Part shown: positions 9,000 to 18,289 of the stretch, piece after piece
Position numbering within the stretch: the first letter of the stretch is position 1
Layout of the letters: every line of letters begins with the position of its first letter
Source of the DNA: Deltaproteobacteria bacterium
GTDB lineage: Bacteria > Desulfobacterota > Binatia > UTPRO1
Direction of reading: 5' to 3'
Length of the DNA: 64,000 nucleotides
Assembly (NCBI GenBank): GCA_020848745.1
Contig: JADLHM010000056.1
Coordinates: 1 to 64,000, forward strand
Notes under the pieces: generated by a model
Database searches by the model: none
Told to the model about the DNA's origin: nothing
What the model saw: only the letters and a program-made list of their open reading frames with translations
Position numbers and translations under genes: made by a program

Positions 9000-9872
9000 A
9001 TGACCCCGCATCGCCTCGCGGCGGCCGCCGCGCTCGTGGTGTCGCTCGCGACGCGCGCAGCGGCCGTCGATCCGGCCCCGGGCGCGCCGCGTCCGTCGTC
9101 CGCCCCGCCGCCCGCGCGCATCGTCTCGCTCGCTCCCTCGGTGACCGAGACGCTCTTCGCGCTTGGCGTCGGCGCGCGGCTCGTCGCGGTGTCGGATCAT
9201 TGCGACTACCCGCCCGAGGCGGCGGCGCTGCCGCGCGTCGGCACGTTCAACGCGCCGAGCGTCGAAGCGGTGATCGCGGCGCGGCCGGATGTCGTGATCG
9301 GTCTCCCGAGCCCCGGCAACCACGAGAACGTGCTCACGATGGAGCGGCTCGGCGTGCGGGTCGAACTCGTCGATCCCGAGCGTCTCGCGGACCTTCCCGC
9401 CGTCACGCGCAGGATCGCCGCCGTCGCCGGCGTCCCGGAGGCGGGCGAGCGCCTCGTCGCCGCCATGCAGCGCGACATGGACGCCGTCCGCCGCAAGATC
9501 GCCGGCGCCCCGACGCCGCGGACGCTCATGCTGGTCGGGCGGGAGCCGCTGATCGCGGTCGGTCCCGAGAGCTTCCTCGGCGAGATGCTGGTCGCGGCGG
9601 GCGCCGTGAACGTCGCGCCCGCGCAGGGCGCGTGGCCACGCCTCAACCTCGAGGTCGTGATCGCCGCGGACCCGGAGGTGATCGTCGATTGCAGCATGGG
9701 GACGGAGGCTTCGACCGCCGCGCTCGCCTTCTGGGAACGCTTTCCGTCGCTTGCCGCCGTGCGGAACGGGCGCGTGCACCCGTTCCGCTCCTTCGAGGCG
9801 CTGCGACCGGGTCCGCGCCTCGCGCTCGCACTCGCGGAGCTCGCGCGCGTGCTCCATCCCGACCGGTTCTGA
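9000..9872 (+). CDS. btuF: Periplasmic cobalamin-binding protein
   Basis: The substrate-binding protein of the cobalamin ABC importer, 290 residues, with a signal peptide of about 21 residues ending near AAA. The class III binding-protein fold shows in RIVSLAPSVTETLFALGVG, LVAVSDHCDYPPEA, PSVEAVIAARPDVVIG and the helical backbone followed by a C-terminal lobe (LNLEVVIAADPEVIVD). The SDHCDYP motif is typical of cobalamin or siderophore binders. It lies 13 bases after tonB and one base before the permease gene. Confidence 0.88.
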   Translation: MTPHRLAAAAALVVSLATRAAAVDPAPGAPRPSSAPPPARIVSLAPSVTETLFALGVGARLVAVSDHCDYPPEAAALPRVGTFNAPSVEAVIAARPDVVIGLPSPGNHENVLTMERLGVRVELVDPERLADLPAVTRRIAAVAGVPEAGERLVAAMQRDMDAVRRKIAGAPTPRTLMLVGREPLIAVGPESFLGEMLVAAGAVNVAPAQGAWPRLNLEVVIAADPEVIVDCSMGTEASTAALAFWERFPSLAAVRNGRVHPFRSFEALRPGPRLALALAELARVLHPDRF

Positions 9873-9873
9873 C

Positions 9874-10890
9874 GTGTCGGTTCCGCATCTCACCTGGGCG
9901 CGGCTCGCGCGCGTGAACGGACTCCTGCTGGCGCTCCTCGTCGCGAGCCTCGTCGTGGCGGTGACGCTCGGCCCCGTCGCGCTCTCGTGGAGCCGCGTGT
10001 TCGCCGCCGGCGGTGGTCCGAACCCCGACGCGGTGATCCTCTTCCGGACGCGCCTCCCGCGCGTGCTGCTCGCGGCGATCGTCGGCGGCGCGCTCGGGAT
10101 CTCGGGCGCGGCGCTCCAGGCGCTGCTGCGCAATCCGCTCGCCGAGCCGCATCTGGTCGGCATCTCGAGCGGCGCCGCGCTCGCGGCGGCGCTCGCGCTC
10201 GTGACGATGCCGGTCGTGCTCGGGCAGGCGATCGTCGCGCCGGTTGCGGCCTTCGCCGGCGCGCTCGTGAGCATCTGGATCGTCGTGCGGCTCGCGTTCG
10301 TCGGCGCGCGCGTCGAGCCGACGACGCTGCTCCTCATCGGCGTCATCTACAACGCCTTTACCGGCGCCCTCCTGATGTTCCTGAACAGCATCGCCGACCT
10401 CTACCAGGTCCACGGCGTGCTCTTCTGGCTGATGGGACACCTCGGGGCGCGCGATTACCCGACGCTGGCGGCGCTCGCGCTCTACAGTCTCGCCGGCCTC
10501 GGCTTGCTGCTCCGGCACGCCCGCGACCTCGACTGTCTGAGCCTCGGCGACGAGCGGGCCGCCGAGCTCGGCGTCGACGTCGAGCGCGCGCGCCGCATGG
10601 TGTTCGTCGCGGCGGCGCTCCTGGTCGGCGCCGTCGTGTCGGTGAGCGGCCTCATCGGCTTCGTCGGGCTCGTCGTGCCGCATCTCGTGCGGCTCGTGTT
10701 CGGCGCCGACCATCGCCTGTTGCTGCCGGCGTCGTATCTCGCCGGCGCGATCTTCCTCGTGTGGGCGGACACCGTGGCGCGGACGGTGCTCGGCGTCACC
10801 GAGATCCCGGTCGGCGTGGTGACCGCGCTCTGCGGGGCTCCGGTGTTCGCGTATCTGCTGCGCCGCGAGCGCACGCTGGTGGGGTGGTGA
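9874..10890 (+). CDS. btuC: Cobalamin ABC transporter permease, FecCD family
   Basis: A 338-residue inner-membrane permease with about ten transmembrane helices. GTG 9874 follows the btuF stop directly. Family motifs are RTRLPRVLLAAIVGGALGIS, QALLRNPLAEPHLVGISSGA, the coupling-helix region LGDERAAELGVDVERAR, and GLIGFVGLVVPHLVRLVFG. Length and topology match BtuC/FecCD proteins. It pairs with the BtuF and BtuD proteins encoded on either side. Confidence 0.92.
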   Translation: MSVPHLTWARLARVNGLLLALLVASLVVAVTLGPVALSWSRVFAAGGGPNPDAVILFRTRLPRVLLAAIVGGALGISGAALQALLRNPLAEPHLVGISSGAALAAALALVTMPVVLGQAIVAPVAAFAGALVSIWIVVRLAFVGARVEPTTLLLIGVIYNAFTGALLMFLNSIADLYQVHGVLFWLMGHLGARDYPTLAALALYSLAGLGLLLRHARDLDCLSLGDERAAELGVDVERARRMVFVAAALLVGAVVSVSGLIGFVGLVVPHLVRLVFGADHRLLLPASYLAGAIFLVWADTVARTVLGVTEIPVGVVTALCGAPVFAYLLRRERTLVGW

Positions 10891-11744
10891 GCACCGCGCC
10901 GCCGGTCGCGCCGGAGGGGGGCGCCGCCGGGTCCCGCGTGCCCGCGCGGAGGGGAGCGTCCGACGTGCCCGCGCTCGCCGTCGAGCACGTCGCGTTCGCG
11001 TACGGCGCGCGCCCGGTGCTCCGCGACGTCGGCCTCGTGGTCGCGCGCGGTGCCATGGTGGCGCTCGCCGGGCCGAACGGCTCGGGGAAGTCGACGCTCC
11101 TGGCGCTCCTCGCCGGGACGCGCCGCGCCGCCGCCGGCACGATCACCATCGCCGGCCGCCCGATCGGCGAGTGGGAGCGACGCGCGCTCGCGCGCACGGT
11201 CGCCGTCGTGCCGCAGGAGACGAGCGTGACGTTCCCGTACAGCGTCGCCGAGATGGTGCTCATGGGACGCGCCCCGCACCGGCCGCCGCTCGGCCTCGAG
11301 GGCGCGCGCGACGTCGCGATCGCGGAGCGCGTGATGGGCGAGACCGGCATCTTCCACCTCGCCGGCCGCCGCATGACCGAGCTCTCGGGTGGCGAGCGGC
11401 AGCGGGTGGTCGTCGCGCGCGCGCTCGCGCAGGAGCCCGAGATCCTCCTCCTCGACGAGCCGACGACGCACCTCGACGTGCGCCACGCGATCGAGATCCT
11501 CGACCTGGTGGCCGCCGTGAACCGCACACGCGGCGTGACCGTGGTCGCCGTCCTGCACGACCTCACGAGCGCCGCGCTCTACTTCGAGCGAATCGCGTTC
11601 CTGCGCGACGGCGCGCTCGTCGCCGACGGCGCCCCCGCCGCGATCGTCACCGCCACGACCATCGCCCGCGTCTTCGACGCCGACGTGCGGGTCGACGTCG
11701 ACGCCGAGGGCATCCCGGCGATCCGTCCGCGCCGCCGGTCGTGA
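10887..11744 (+). CDS. btuD: Cobalamin ABC transporter ATPase
   Basis: The ATPase of the importer, 285 residues. GTG 10887 overlaps the permease stop by four bases and adds about 26 residues before the core; GTG 10965 would give the usual length. It has all ABC motifs: Walker A GPNGSGKST, Q-loop VVPQETS, signature LSGGERQ, Walker B ILLLDEP, D-loop THLD and H-loop VLHD. It is the last recognisable gene of the riboswitch operon; the next gene is on the opposite strand. Confidence 0.92.
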   Translation: MSTAPPVAPEGGAAGSRVPARRGASDVPALAVEHVAFAYGARPVLRDVGLVVARGAMVALAGPNGSGKSTLLALLAGTRRAAAGTITIAGRPIGEWERRALARTVAVVPQETSVTFPYSVAEMVLMGRAPHRPPLGLEGARDVAIAERVMGETGIFHLAGRRMTELSGGERQRVVVARALAQEPEILLLDEPTTHLDVRHAIEILDLVAAVNRTRGVTVVAVLHDLTSAALYFERIAFLRDGALVADGAPAAIVTATTIARVFDADVRVDVDAEGIPAIRPRRRS

Positions 11745-11766
11745 CCGGCGCCACGGCGCCGGCGCG

Positions 11767-12297
11767 TCATCCCGGGATCGGGAGGGGAATCGTCACCCGC
11801 ACCACGACGTCGGCTCGGACGCGTAGCGTCCCGAGCATCGCGCTGTACGGCCGGATGCCGAAATCCGGCTGATGGAGGCGGGCCTCGGCGACCCAGCTGG
11901 GGCTCTCGCGGTGCGCCATCACGGTGACGTCGCGGGTGTGGCCGTGGAGATCGAGCCGGCCGCGGACCGCCAGCACGTCGCCGCGCCCCGTCGCCGCTTC
12001 CGACACGAAGCGGATCTCGGGGTAGCGGCTCGCGTCGAGCACGTCGCGGACGATGGTGCCCTCGATCGTCCGCTGGTCGCTCGCGGAGAGCTCACGCGGG
12101 TCGACGACCCCGTCCCGCACCGCGCCGACCACCCGCAGCGACGTCGCGTCGAAGCGGGCCTCGACCCGCCACGCCGTCTCGTCGATCGTGATCGTGAAGG
12201 CCGTGACGCGGATCTCGAGGTCGTGCGCCACCGCCGAGAGCAGGCCCTCCTTGTACGTGAGGACCCGGCACTCGGCGGTGGTCGCGTCGACGCGCAT
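11767..12297 (-). CDS. YceI-like lipid-binding-family protein
   Basis: A 176-residue protein with the YceI lipocalin-like pattern: LSAVAHDLEIRVTAFTITID near the N-terminus, a central YPEIRFVSEA strand, LDLHGHTRDVTVMAH and the terminal FGIRPYSAMLGTLRVRADVV. YceI proteins bind isoprenoids or amphiphiles. No signal peptide is visible, so this copy is probably cytoplasmic. It is convergent with btuD and 49 bases downstream of the methyltransferase gene on the same strand. Function unknown. Confidence 0.8.
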   Translation of the reverse strand: MRVDATTAECRVLTYKEGLLSAVAHDLEIRVTAFTITIDETAWRVEARFDATSLRVVGAVRDGVVDPRELSASDQRTIEGTIVRDVLDASRYPEIRFVSEAATGRGDVLAVRGRLDLHGHTRDVTVMAHRESPSWVAEARLHQPDFGIRPYSAMLGTLRVRADVVVRVTIPLPIPG

Positions 12298-12346
12298 GCT
12301 GCGACGCCGACCATGGCGCTTCTCGCGGCGGAGGGATAGTCCCGGA

Positions 12347-13120
12347 TCACTTCACGACGACCCGGCGCGATGCCGGGACCGGCGGGGTTTTCGCCCCGAG
12401 CCGCGGGACCAGCATCGGGACGCGGCGGCGGTACTCGGCGTACGGAGCGCCGTGCAGATCTTCGAGGTCGCGTTCCTCGAAGCGGATCGCGATCAGGATG
12501 TAGGCGGTCGTCGCCGCCGCGAAGAAGAGGTGAGCGGCGGTCATCGTCGGCGTCGCCCAGAAGGCGAGGAGCCACCCGACGTAGAGAGGATGGCGAACGT
12601 GGCGGTAGGGGCCGGGCGTCGCGAAGCGCAGGTGCGTGTAGGCGCGGCCGTTCAGGAAGAGCCAGACCTGACGCAGACCGAAGAGGTCGAAGTGGTTGAT
12701 GAGGAAGGTCGTCGCGAGGACGGTCGCCCAGCCGGTCGCGAATACCACCTCCATCGCCGTGCGGGCCGCCGGGCTCTCGAGCGCCCACACCGTGCCGCCG
12801 ATCGGCCGCCATTGCCAGAAGAGGAGGAGCAGGGCGACGCTCGACGCGAGGACGTAGAGGCTCCGTTCGGCGGCGCTCGGGACGACGCGCGTGACGAGCA
12901 CCTTGAACCGTGGCCGCGCCATGACGCTGTGCTGGAGTGCGAAGATCGCCAGCAGGAGGCCGTCGACGACGAGCGCCGCCACGACGCCGTCCGTCGCCGG
13001 TCCGTCGAGCACGGTCGGGACGCCGAAGCCGCCGACGAAGCCGATCGCGTAGAGGAAGCTCACCAGGAAGAGCGCGTAGGAGACGCACCCGAAGAGGAAG
13101 ACTACCCATCGCTTGATCAT
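12347..13120 (-). CDS. mddA: Methanethiol S-methyltransferase-like membrane protein (MddA family)
   Basis: A 257-residue membrane protein of the isoprenylcysteine methyltransferase/NnrU superfamily, with five or six helices. Motifs INHFDLFGLRQVWLFLNGR, TPGPYRHVRHPLYVGWLLAF, WATPTMTAAHLFFAAATTAY and RFEERDL match my memory of MddA, which uses S-adenosylmethionine to turn methanethiol into dimethyl sulfide. The HPLYVG segment and the downstream E-E-R are expected cofactor-site elements. It faces away from an AraC regulator across a 160-base gap. The alternative is another NnrU-like methyltransferase. Confidence 0.78.
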   Translation of the reverse strand: MIKRWVVFLFGCVSYALFLVSFLYAIGFVGGFGVPTVLDGPATDGVVAALVVDGLLLAIFALQHSVMARPRFKVLVTRVVPSAAERSLYVLASSVALLLLFWQWRPIGGTVWALESPAARTAMEVVFATGWATVLATTFLINHFDLFGLRQVWLFLNGRAYTHLRFATPGPYRHVRHPLYVGWLLAFWATPTMTAAHLFFAAATTAYILIAIRFEERDLEDLHGAPYAEYRRRVPMLVPRLGAKTPPVPASRRVVVK

Positions 13121-13281
13121 GAGATGCTCCTTTCAGTGGTTGTCATGCCAACCGAGGATTCCGGCGGCGCGCGGTACCGACAAGGCGCCGCCGCGCCGGA
13201 TCTCTTGTCCGAGCGGCCGGAACTTGTCCGTGACGCCGACCTGCTTGCTCGAGCGTCGCCGGAGTGGTGGAACGGAGCCGG

Positions 13282-14238
13282 ATGGACGTCGTCGCCGACG
13301 TGTTGCGGGCGGTCCGCCTCTCGGGGCTCGTCATCTTCCACACCGAGCTCACCGCGCCGTGGGGGCTCGCCGTCCCGCCGGCTGCCGTGCTCGCCGGGCT
13401 CTTCGGCCTCGGGACGCGGCGGTTGATCCCGTTCCACGCCGTCGCGAAGGGGCGCTGCGTGTCGGTGCTCGACGGCGTCGAGGCGCTCGGCGAGGGCGAC
13501 GTCGTCATGTACCCGCACGGCGACGCCCACGTGCTCGCGAGCGACGCGGCGGTCGTGCCGACGCCGGTCGGCGGCCTGCTCCCGCCGCTCAAGCCCGAGC
13601 AGCTCGCCGTCGTCCGCTACGGCGGTGGCGGCGCGCTCACCCGCCTCGTCTGCGGCTTCGCCCATTGCGACGAGGCCGTCTTCAACCCGCTGGCGGCCTG
13701 CCTCCCGAGGGTGCTCTGCGGTCGCGGGAACGGCGGCGCCGGCGCCACGGCGCTGCACGGCTTGCTGCAGCTCGCGCTCTCCGAGGCCGCGACGCCGCGT
13801 GCCGGCACCACGACGCTCCTCACGCGCCTCACCGAACTCATGTTCGTCGAGGTGCTGCGGACGCACATAGAGGCACTACCCGCCGAACAGACCGGGTGGT
13901 TCGCGGGCCTCCGCGATCCCCTCGTTGGCCGCGCCCTGCAACACCTGCACGCCGAGCCCGCGCGCGACTGGAGCGTCGACGAGCTCGGCCGCACCGTCGG
14001 CCTGTCGCGCTCGGCGCTCGTCGACCGCTTCAACGCGCTCGTCGGCCAACCGCCGATGACCTACCTCACCCACTGGCGCATCCAGCTCGCGACCCAGCTG
14101 CTCCGCGACTCGCACGCGAGCGTCGCGACCATCGCGGAGCAGGTCGGCTACGCGAGCGAGGCCGCGTTCAATCGCGCCTTCCGCCGCGTCGTGGGGAAGC
14201 CGCCCGCGGCGTGGCGGCGCGCGGCGGCGCTCGGGTAA
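13282..14238 (+). CDS. AraC-family transcriptional regulator with cupin N-terminus
   Basis: A 318-residue regulator. ATG 13282 gives the usual MDVVADVLRAVRL opening of this subfamily; GTG 13264 or 13267 would add a few residues. The N-terminal cupin-type ligand domain covers about residues 10-190 (MYPHGDAHVL). The C-terminal double helix-turn-helix is about residues 220-315 (WSVDELGRTVGLSRSALVDR, VATIAEQVGYASEAAFNRAF, VVGKPPAAWRR). It is divergent from the mddA-like gene and may control it; the inducer is not predictable. Confidence 0.88.
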   Translation: MDVVADVLRAVRLSGLVIFHTELTAPWGLAVPPAAVLAGLFGLGTRRLIPFHAVAKGRCVSVLDGVEALGEGDVVMYPHGDAHVLASDAAVVPTPVGGLLPPLKPEQLAVVRYGGGGALTRLVCGFAHCDEAVFNPLAACLPRVLCGRGNGGAGATALHGLLQLALSEAATPRAGTTTLLTRLTELMFVEVLRTHIEALPAEQTGWFAGLRDPLVGRALQHLHAEPARDWSVDELGRTVGLSRSALVDRFNALVGQPPMTYLTHWRIQLATQLLRDSHASVATIAEQVGYASEAAFNRAFRRVVGKPPAAWRRAAALG

Positions 14239-14458
14239 ACGCCGCGGACCCGCGGCAAGGCGGACAGGATTTCCGCGCTCGGCGCCGAGTTCCGACTTGA
14301 AAGGAGATATTGTCAAAAGGTGTGGATCGTGTGAGGGGGGACTTGAGGGGAAATCGGAGCACCCCGGATTCCGTTGCTTGCATCGACGCGGCGGTGTGAG
14401 GCACGTTGAGTCTCGGTTCCCGCCCTCAGTGTCGTAACCACACGGGACAGCCGATCGG
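14239..14458. other. Intergenic gap before DUF1800 gene
   Basis: No gene is seen. The gap is less GC-rich than its surroundings, including TTGAAAGGAGATATTGTC near 14297-14314, and may hold a promoter for the DUF1800/DUF1501 pair. No convincing -10/-35 pair at standard spacing was found. Confidence 0.4.
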
Positions 14459-15925
14459 ATGCCCGACAGCACACTCCTCACCGCCGCCCAGGCTCGCCAT
14501 TTGCTGCGCCACACCGGATTCGGCGCACGTGTCGATGAGGTCGCGACCTTCGCATCGCTGACGCGGGGCGCCGCCGCCGACCGGCTTCTGGCGTTCAAGC
14601 CGCAGGGGTTCAAGCCCGGTGGTGTCGAGCCCGATATCATCCACAACAAGTGGATCAGCTTCATGGTGAGGACCAAGCAGCCGCTGCAGGAGAAGCTCGT
14701 GCTCTTCTGGCACGATCACTTCGCGACCGCCTTTTCCAAGGTGCAGGACGCGCGGCTCATGACCAAGCAGAACCAGCTGCTGCGCCGCAACTGCAAGGGC
14801 AACTTCCGCGATCTCGTGAAGGCTATCAACAAGGACCCCGCGATGATGCGGTTTCTCGATACGACGCGAAACCAGAAGGAGAGCCCGAACGAGAACTACG
14901 CCCGCGAGCTATTGGAGCTCTTCACGCTCGGTCCCAAGGACAACGCGGGCAACGACAACTACGCCCAAGCGGACATCGTCCAGATCGCTCGTGCCTTCAC
15001 TGGCTGGGAGTTCGACGCTGGCAAGGACGCCGCGCTCGCCACGTCGTTGCACGATTTCACGGCCGCGTTCCCCGCTCGCGGAGCGAAAGTGATCTTCGCG
15101 TCTACCGGAGGCTTTCTCCCACCAGGCAGCGGGCGCTCGTTCACGGTCGGCGGGGAAGGCGCGAACGAGATCGACGAGGTGATCGACATCGTTCTTCAGC
15201 ACACCGACAGCGACGGCAAGAACACTGTGGCGCGTCGGATCGCGCGCCGGCTGATCGAGTATTTCGCCCACCCGAGCCCGGATCTGTCCTTCGTAGACGA
15301 TGTCGTGGGGACGGGGCCGAGTGCCTTCGATGCGACGTGGGACATCGCCGCGCTCCTACGACGGCTATTCGTTCACGACGCGTTCTACGACACAGCGGAA
15401 CCTCTCGGCCCGACCAGCAAGCGGTCGGTCAAGTGGCCCGTCGACTACGTCGTCGGCACGCTCCGCGTGCTGCGCATGCGGCTGAAGGGCACCCAGCAGT
15501 TCGTCGACGGCGGGAGCTACGAACCGATCATGAATCAGCTCGCCAACATGGGACAGGTGCTCTTCAATCCCCCGAGCGTCTTCGGCTGGGACTGGGAAAT
15601 GAATTGGATTAGCAGCTCGACGCTCCTTGCTCGCTACGCCTTTGCCCGTGACCTCACGGCCGCGCGCGGCGGCGGCGCCAAGGGGTTCCACCCCGAGTAC
15701 TTCGTCGACTCAGCCCTGACGGACGCAGCCGCCATCGTCGACGCGGTGACCCATGTCCTCGGGATCACGGACGAGCTGACGTCACCCGAGCGCGACACCC
15801 TGGTGGCCTACCTGACCAAGGACGGCACTCTCACCCCTGATCTCACCAACTACGACTACCGCGACGAGAAGCTCAGGGGACTCTTCGCGCTCGCCCTGCA
15901 GTTGCCGGCGTACCAGCTGCACTAG
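14459..15925 (+). CDS. DUF1800 family protein
   Basis: A 488-residue protein of the DUF1800 family, whose members are usually encoded next to DUF1501 proteins, as here. Diagnostic segments are AQARHLLRHTGFGAR, LVLFWHDHFATAFSKV, NPNENY-type PNENYARELLELFTLG and IARAFTGWEF. A C-terminal region with FNPPSVFGWDWEMNWISSS is also typical. No signal peptide is evident. The biochemical role is unknown; the pair is thought to act at or outside the envelope because its partner carries a Tat signal. It lies 14 bases upstream of the DUF1501 gene. Confidence 0.88.
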   Translation: MPDSTLLTAAQARHLLRHTGFGARVDEVATFASLTRGAAADRLLAFKPQGFKPGGVEPDIIHNKWISFMVRTKQPLQEKLVLFWHDHFATAFSKVQDARLMTKQNQLLRRNCKGNFRDLVKAINKDPAMMRFLDTTRNQKESPNENYARELLELFTLGPKDNAGNDNYAQADIVQIARAFTGWEFDAGKDAALATSLHDFTAAFPARGAKVIFASTGGFLPPGSGRSFTVGGEGANEIDEVIDIVLQHTDSDGKNTVARRIARRLIEYFAHPSPDLSFVDDVVGTGPSAFDATWDIAALLRRLFVHDAFYDTAEPLGPTSKRSVKWPVDYVVGTLRVLRMRLKGTQQFVDGGSYEPIMNQLANMGQVLFNPPSVFGWDWEMNWISSSTLLARYAFARDLTAARGGGAKGFHPEYFVDSALTDAAAIVDAVTHVLGITDELTSPERDTLVAYLTKDGTLTPDLTNYDYRDEKLRGLFALALQLPAYQLH

Positions 15926-15939
15926 GACGAGGAGCCCGG

Positions 15940-17385
15940 GTGGCGATCACGCGACGACAGTTTCTCGAGCTCGCGAGCGGCGCCGCGGCCGGCAGCCTCC
16001 TCGGGCCAGGGGTGTTCGGCAGTCCGTTCGTCCGTCGCGCCTTGGCCGAGACGATCGGCGATCGCTATCTGGTGGTGCTCTTCCTCGATGGGGGCAACGA
16101 TGGTCTCAACACCGTCGTTCCCGTCGACAACGCTGGCGGGCTGCGCGCCCTCTATGACGTCGCCCGTCCGAGCCTTGGCCTGGCACCCGACGCGCTTGCG
16201 ATGACCCTGCTCGGGAGTGATCCGGGCACGGGCGAGCAGCTCGCGTTCCATCCGGGCCTGCGGGGGTTCGGTCCGGGCACGCCGGGTTTCGGAGGACTGA
16301 AAAGCCTCTACGACCTCGGCAAGGTCGCCGTCATCCAGGGCTGCGGCTATCCCGAGCACGACCTCTCGCACGAGATCTCGCGGGTCGCCTGGCAGACGGG
16401 CGATCCGCTCGGCAGCGGATCCGGGGCGGGCTGGGTCGCGCGCCACCTCGCGCTGGAGTACGCAGGCTCCGCCATCCCTGCCGTGAACATCGCCGACGCG
16501 ATCGTGGGCGAGTTCCGGCAGAGCGGGACGGGCGTGCTCACCCTGCGGAGTCTCGCCGATTTCGACTTTCCCTACGACCCGACGCACGCCGGGGACGACG
16601 TTCGGCGTCGCGACGCTTTTCTTGCACTCCATGCCGCAGCGAGCGGGTCGACGCAGCCGTTCCTGCGTGCGGTCGCCGACACCGGAACAGCCACGCTGCT
16701 CAGCAGCGAAAAGTACCCGCTCGTGGCGCAGGCGTACGACGCCGATCCGGATCGCGCCGTCTTCGCGGATCTGTACGAGGGCGTCGGACGCGACCTGGCG
16801 AGGAGCCTTCGCGAAGTTTCCAAGGTCATCTACGGCGTGAGCAACGGTCTCTATCCCGGCACCGTCGCGGCGCGCTTCTTTCAAGTGAACAACAACGGCT
16901 ACGACACGCACGCGGACCAAGGTGGCGCTGAGCCGACGGGACAACACTTTACCCTGCATGCCGAGGTCGGGGCCGCCCTCAAGATCTTCTACGATGATCT
17001 CGACGACATGGGCGTCGCGGACAAGGTCTGTGTGCTGGTGTGGAGCGAGTTCGGCCGCCGGATCCCGCAAAATGACAACGGGACCGATCACGGCTCGCAG
17101 GGGCCGATGTTCGTCATCGGTGGTGCGGTGAACGGCGGGTTATACGGCAACCATCCCAACATCAGCCCGCTCGCGCTCGACGGTGAGGGGAACACGGTCT
17201 ACTCGCAAGATGCCAACGCGTTCCGCTCGACGGATTTTCGCGACGTCTACGGCACCGTCTTCAAGCACTGGCTCAACATGCCGGCGGCAGCGATTACCGG
17301 AGTCGGCGGAATACTGCCTCCCGATGGCGGCGATCCAGCGTCCTATTGGACCGCGCCCGATCTCGACCTCGCCTTCCTCCCGTAG
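15940..17385 (+). CDS. DUF1501 family Tat-exported protein
   Basis: A 481-residue protein with a twin-arginine signal (TRRQFLELASGAAAG, residues 4-18). GTG 15940 follows GACGAGGAG at 15926-15934. Family motifs are YLVVLFLDGGNDGLNTVVPV, HPGLRGF, VIQGCGYPEHDLSHE, NGYDTHADQGG and VWSEFGRRIPQNDNGTDHGS. The last resembles the metal-site region of sulfatase-like alkaline-phosphatase folds. It is coupled with the upstream DUF1800 gene. Substrate unknown. Confidence 0.88.
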   Translation: MAITRRQFLELASGAAAGSLLGPGVFGSPFVRRALAETIGDRYLVVLFLDGGNDGLNTVVPVDNAGGLRALYDVARPSLGLAPDALAMTLLGSDPGTGEQLAFHPGLRGFGPGTPGFGGLKSLYDLGKVAVIQGCGYPEHDLSHEISRVAWQTGDPLGSGSGAGWVARHLALEYAGSAIPAVNIADAIVGEFRQSGTGVLTLRSLADFDFPYDPTHAGDDVRRRDAFLALHAAASGSTQPFLRAVADTGTATLLSSEKYPLVAQAYDADPDRAVFADLYEGVGRDLARSLREVSKVIYGVSNGLYPGTVAARFFQVNNNGYDTHADQGGAEPTGQHFTLHAEVGAALKIFYDDLDDMGVADKVCVLVWSEFGRRIPQNDNGTDHGSQGPMFVIGGAVNGGLYGNHPNISPLALDGEGNTVYSQDANAFRSTDFRDVYGTVFKHWLNMPAAAITGVGGILPPDGGDPASYWTAPDLDLAFLP

Positions 17386-17452
17386 CTGCCACGGGGTGGT
17401 TCTTTGCCATCCCGCCGCCTTTTGTCCGAATCCGATGTTCAGCCGCGTGCAC

Positions 17453-18127
17453 CGTCTTCCAGCTTTCGGCGCTTTCGCGGTAGCCATCCTCGACGGCGAT
17501 CAGCTCCTTCGTGCCGTCGGCCCGCGCGCCGATCATCACGAGCGTGCAGAGGCGGTCGTCTTCCAGGCGGACGTTGAAGTGGACGCCATCGACCCAGACG
17601 TACACGTAGTCGCAGTCGGCGAGGCTCCGCTGCTGGAAGGCGCGGTACTCCGTCTCCCATTCGTTGGTGAGCCGCGCGATGTTCGTGGCGGACAACCCGG
17701 CGGCATCGTCCCCGAGCAGCGCCGCGAGCGCCTCGCGGAAGTCGCCCGTGGAGAGGCCGCGCAAGTAGAGCACCGCCAACACCTCGGCGACCTTCGGGGA
17801 ACGGCGCATGTACGGCGGCAGGATGCGGCTCGTGAAGCGGCGCCGTTCACCATGGTAATCGGTCCGCCGGTCGTTCACACGGGGCGCGCTCACGGGGATC
17901 GTCCCAGCTCCGAGCGTGATCTTTCGGGTACGACCCTTGCCGTTCCGGACCACCAAGGCGTGGCCCTCGTCGTCGCGTTCGTCGCGGTGCGCGTCCAGAT
18001 AGGCGGCGACCTCGGTCTCCAGCGCCGCCACGAGCATCCGCCGGGCTCCCTCGCGGGCAATCTCGTCGAGCAGGGATCGCCCGTCCACCTCGTCATGCGC
18101 CGACTCGCTTCCCGCGACCCTCAGCAT
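17453..18127 (-). pseudogene. IS256-family transposase remnant, C-terminal half missing
   Basis: About 225 codons of a mutator/IS256 transposase. The start at 18127 has a good site, GGAAGGAGG, just upstream on the minus strand. Recognisable parts are SAPRVNDRRTDY, SRILPPYMRRSPKVAEVLA, LYLRGLSTGDFREALAALLG, VYVWVDGVHFNVR and GTKELIAVEDGYRESAESW. Homology stops near 17453, where an intact protein would continue for about 170 residues including the third catalytic acidic residue. It should be inactive. No terminal repeats were found, so the element boundaries are lost. Confidence 0.85.
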
Positions 18128-18289
18128 GGATGCCGCCTCCTTCCCGCCGCGTGCGAGAGAGCGGCGGCCGGTCAGGTGGGAAGATCCGCCGCCGGGGTCA
18201 AGGGCTCCACGATCCACAACTTCCGGGCATATCTCACTTGAAAGTCTCTGCCTTACTATGATTGTTTTTGGGTAAGGAGCTAGGCGCGC

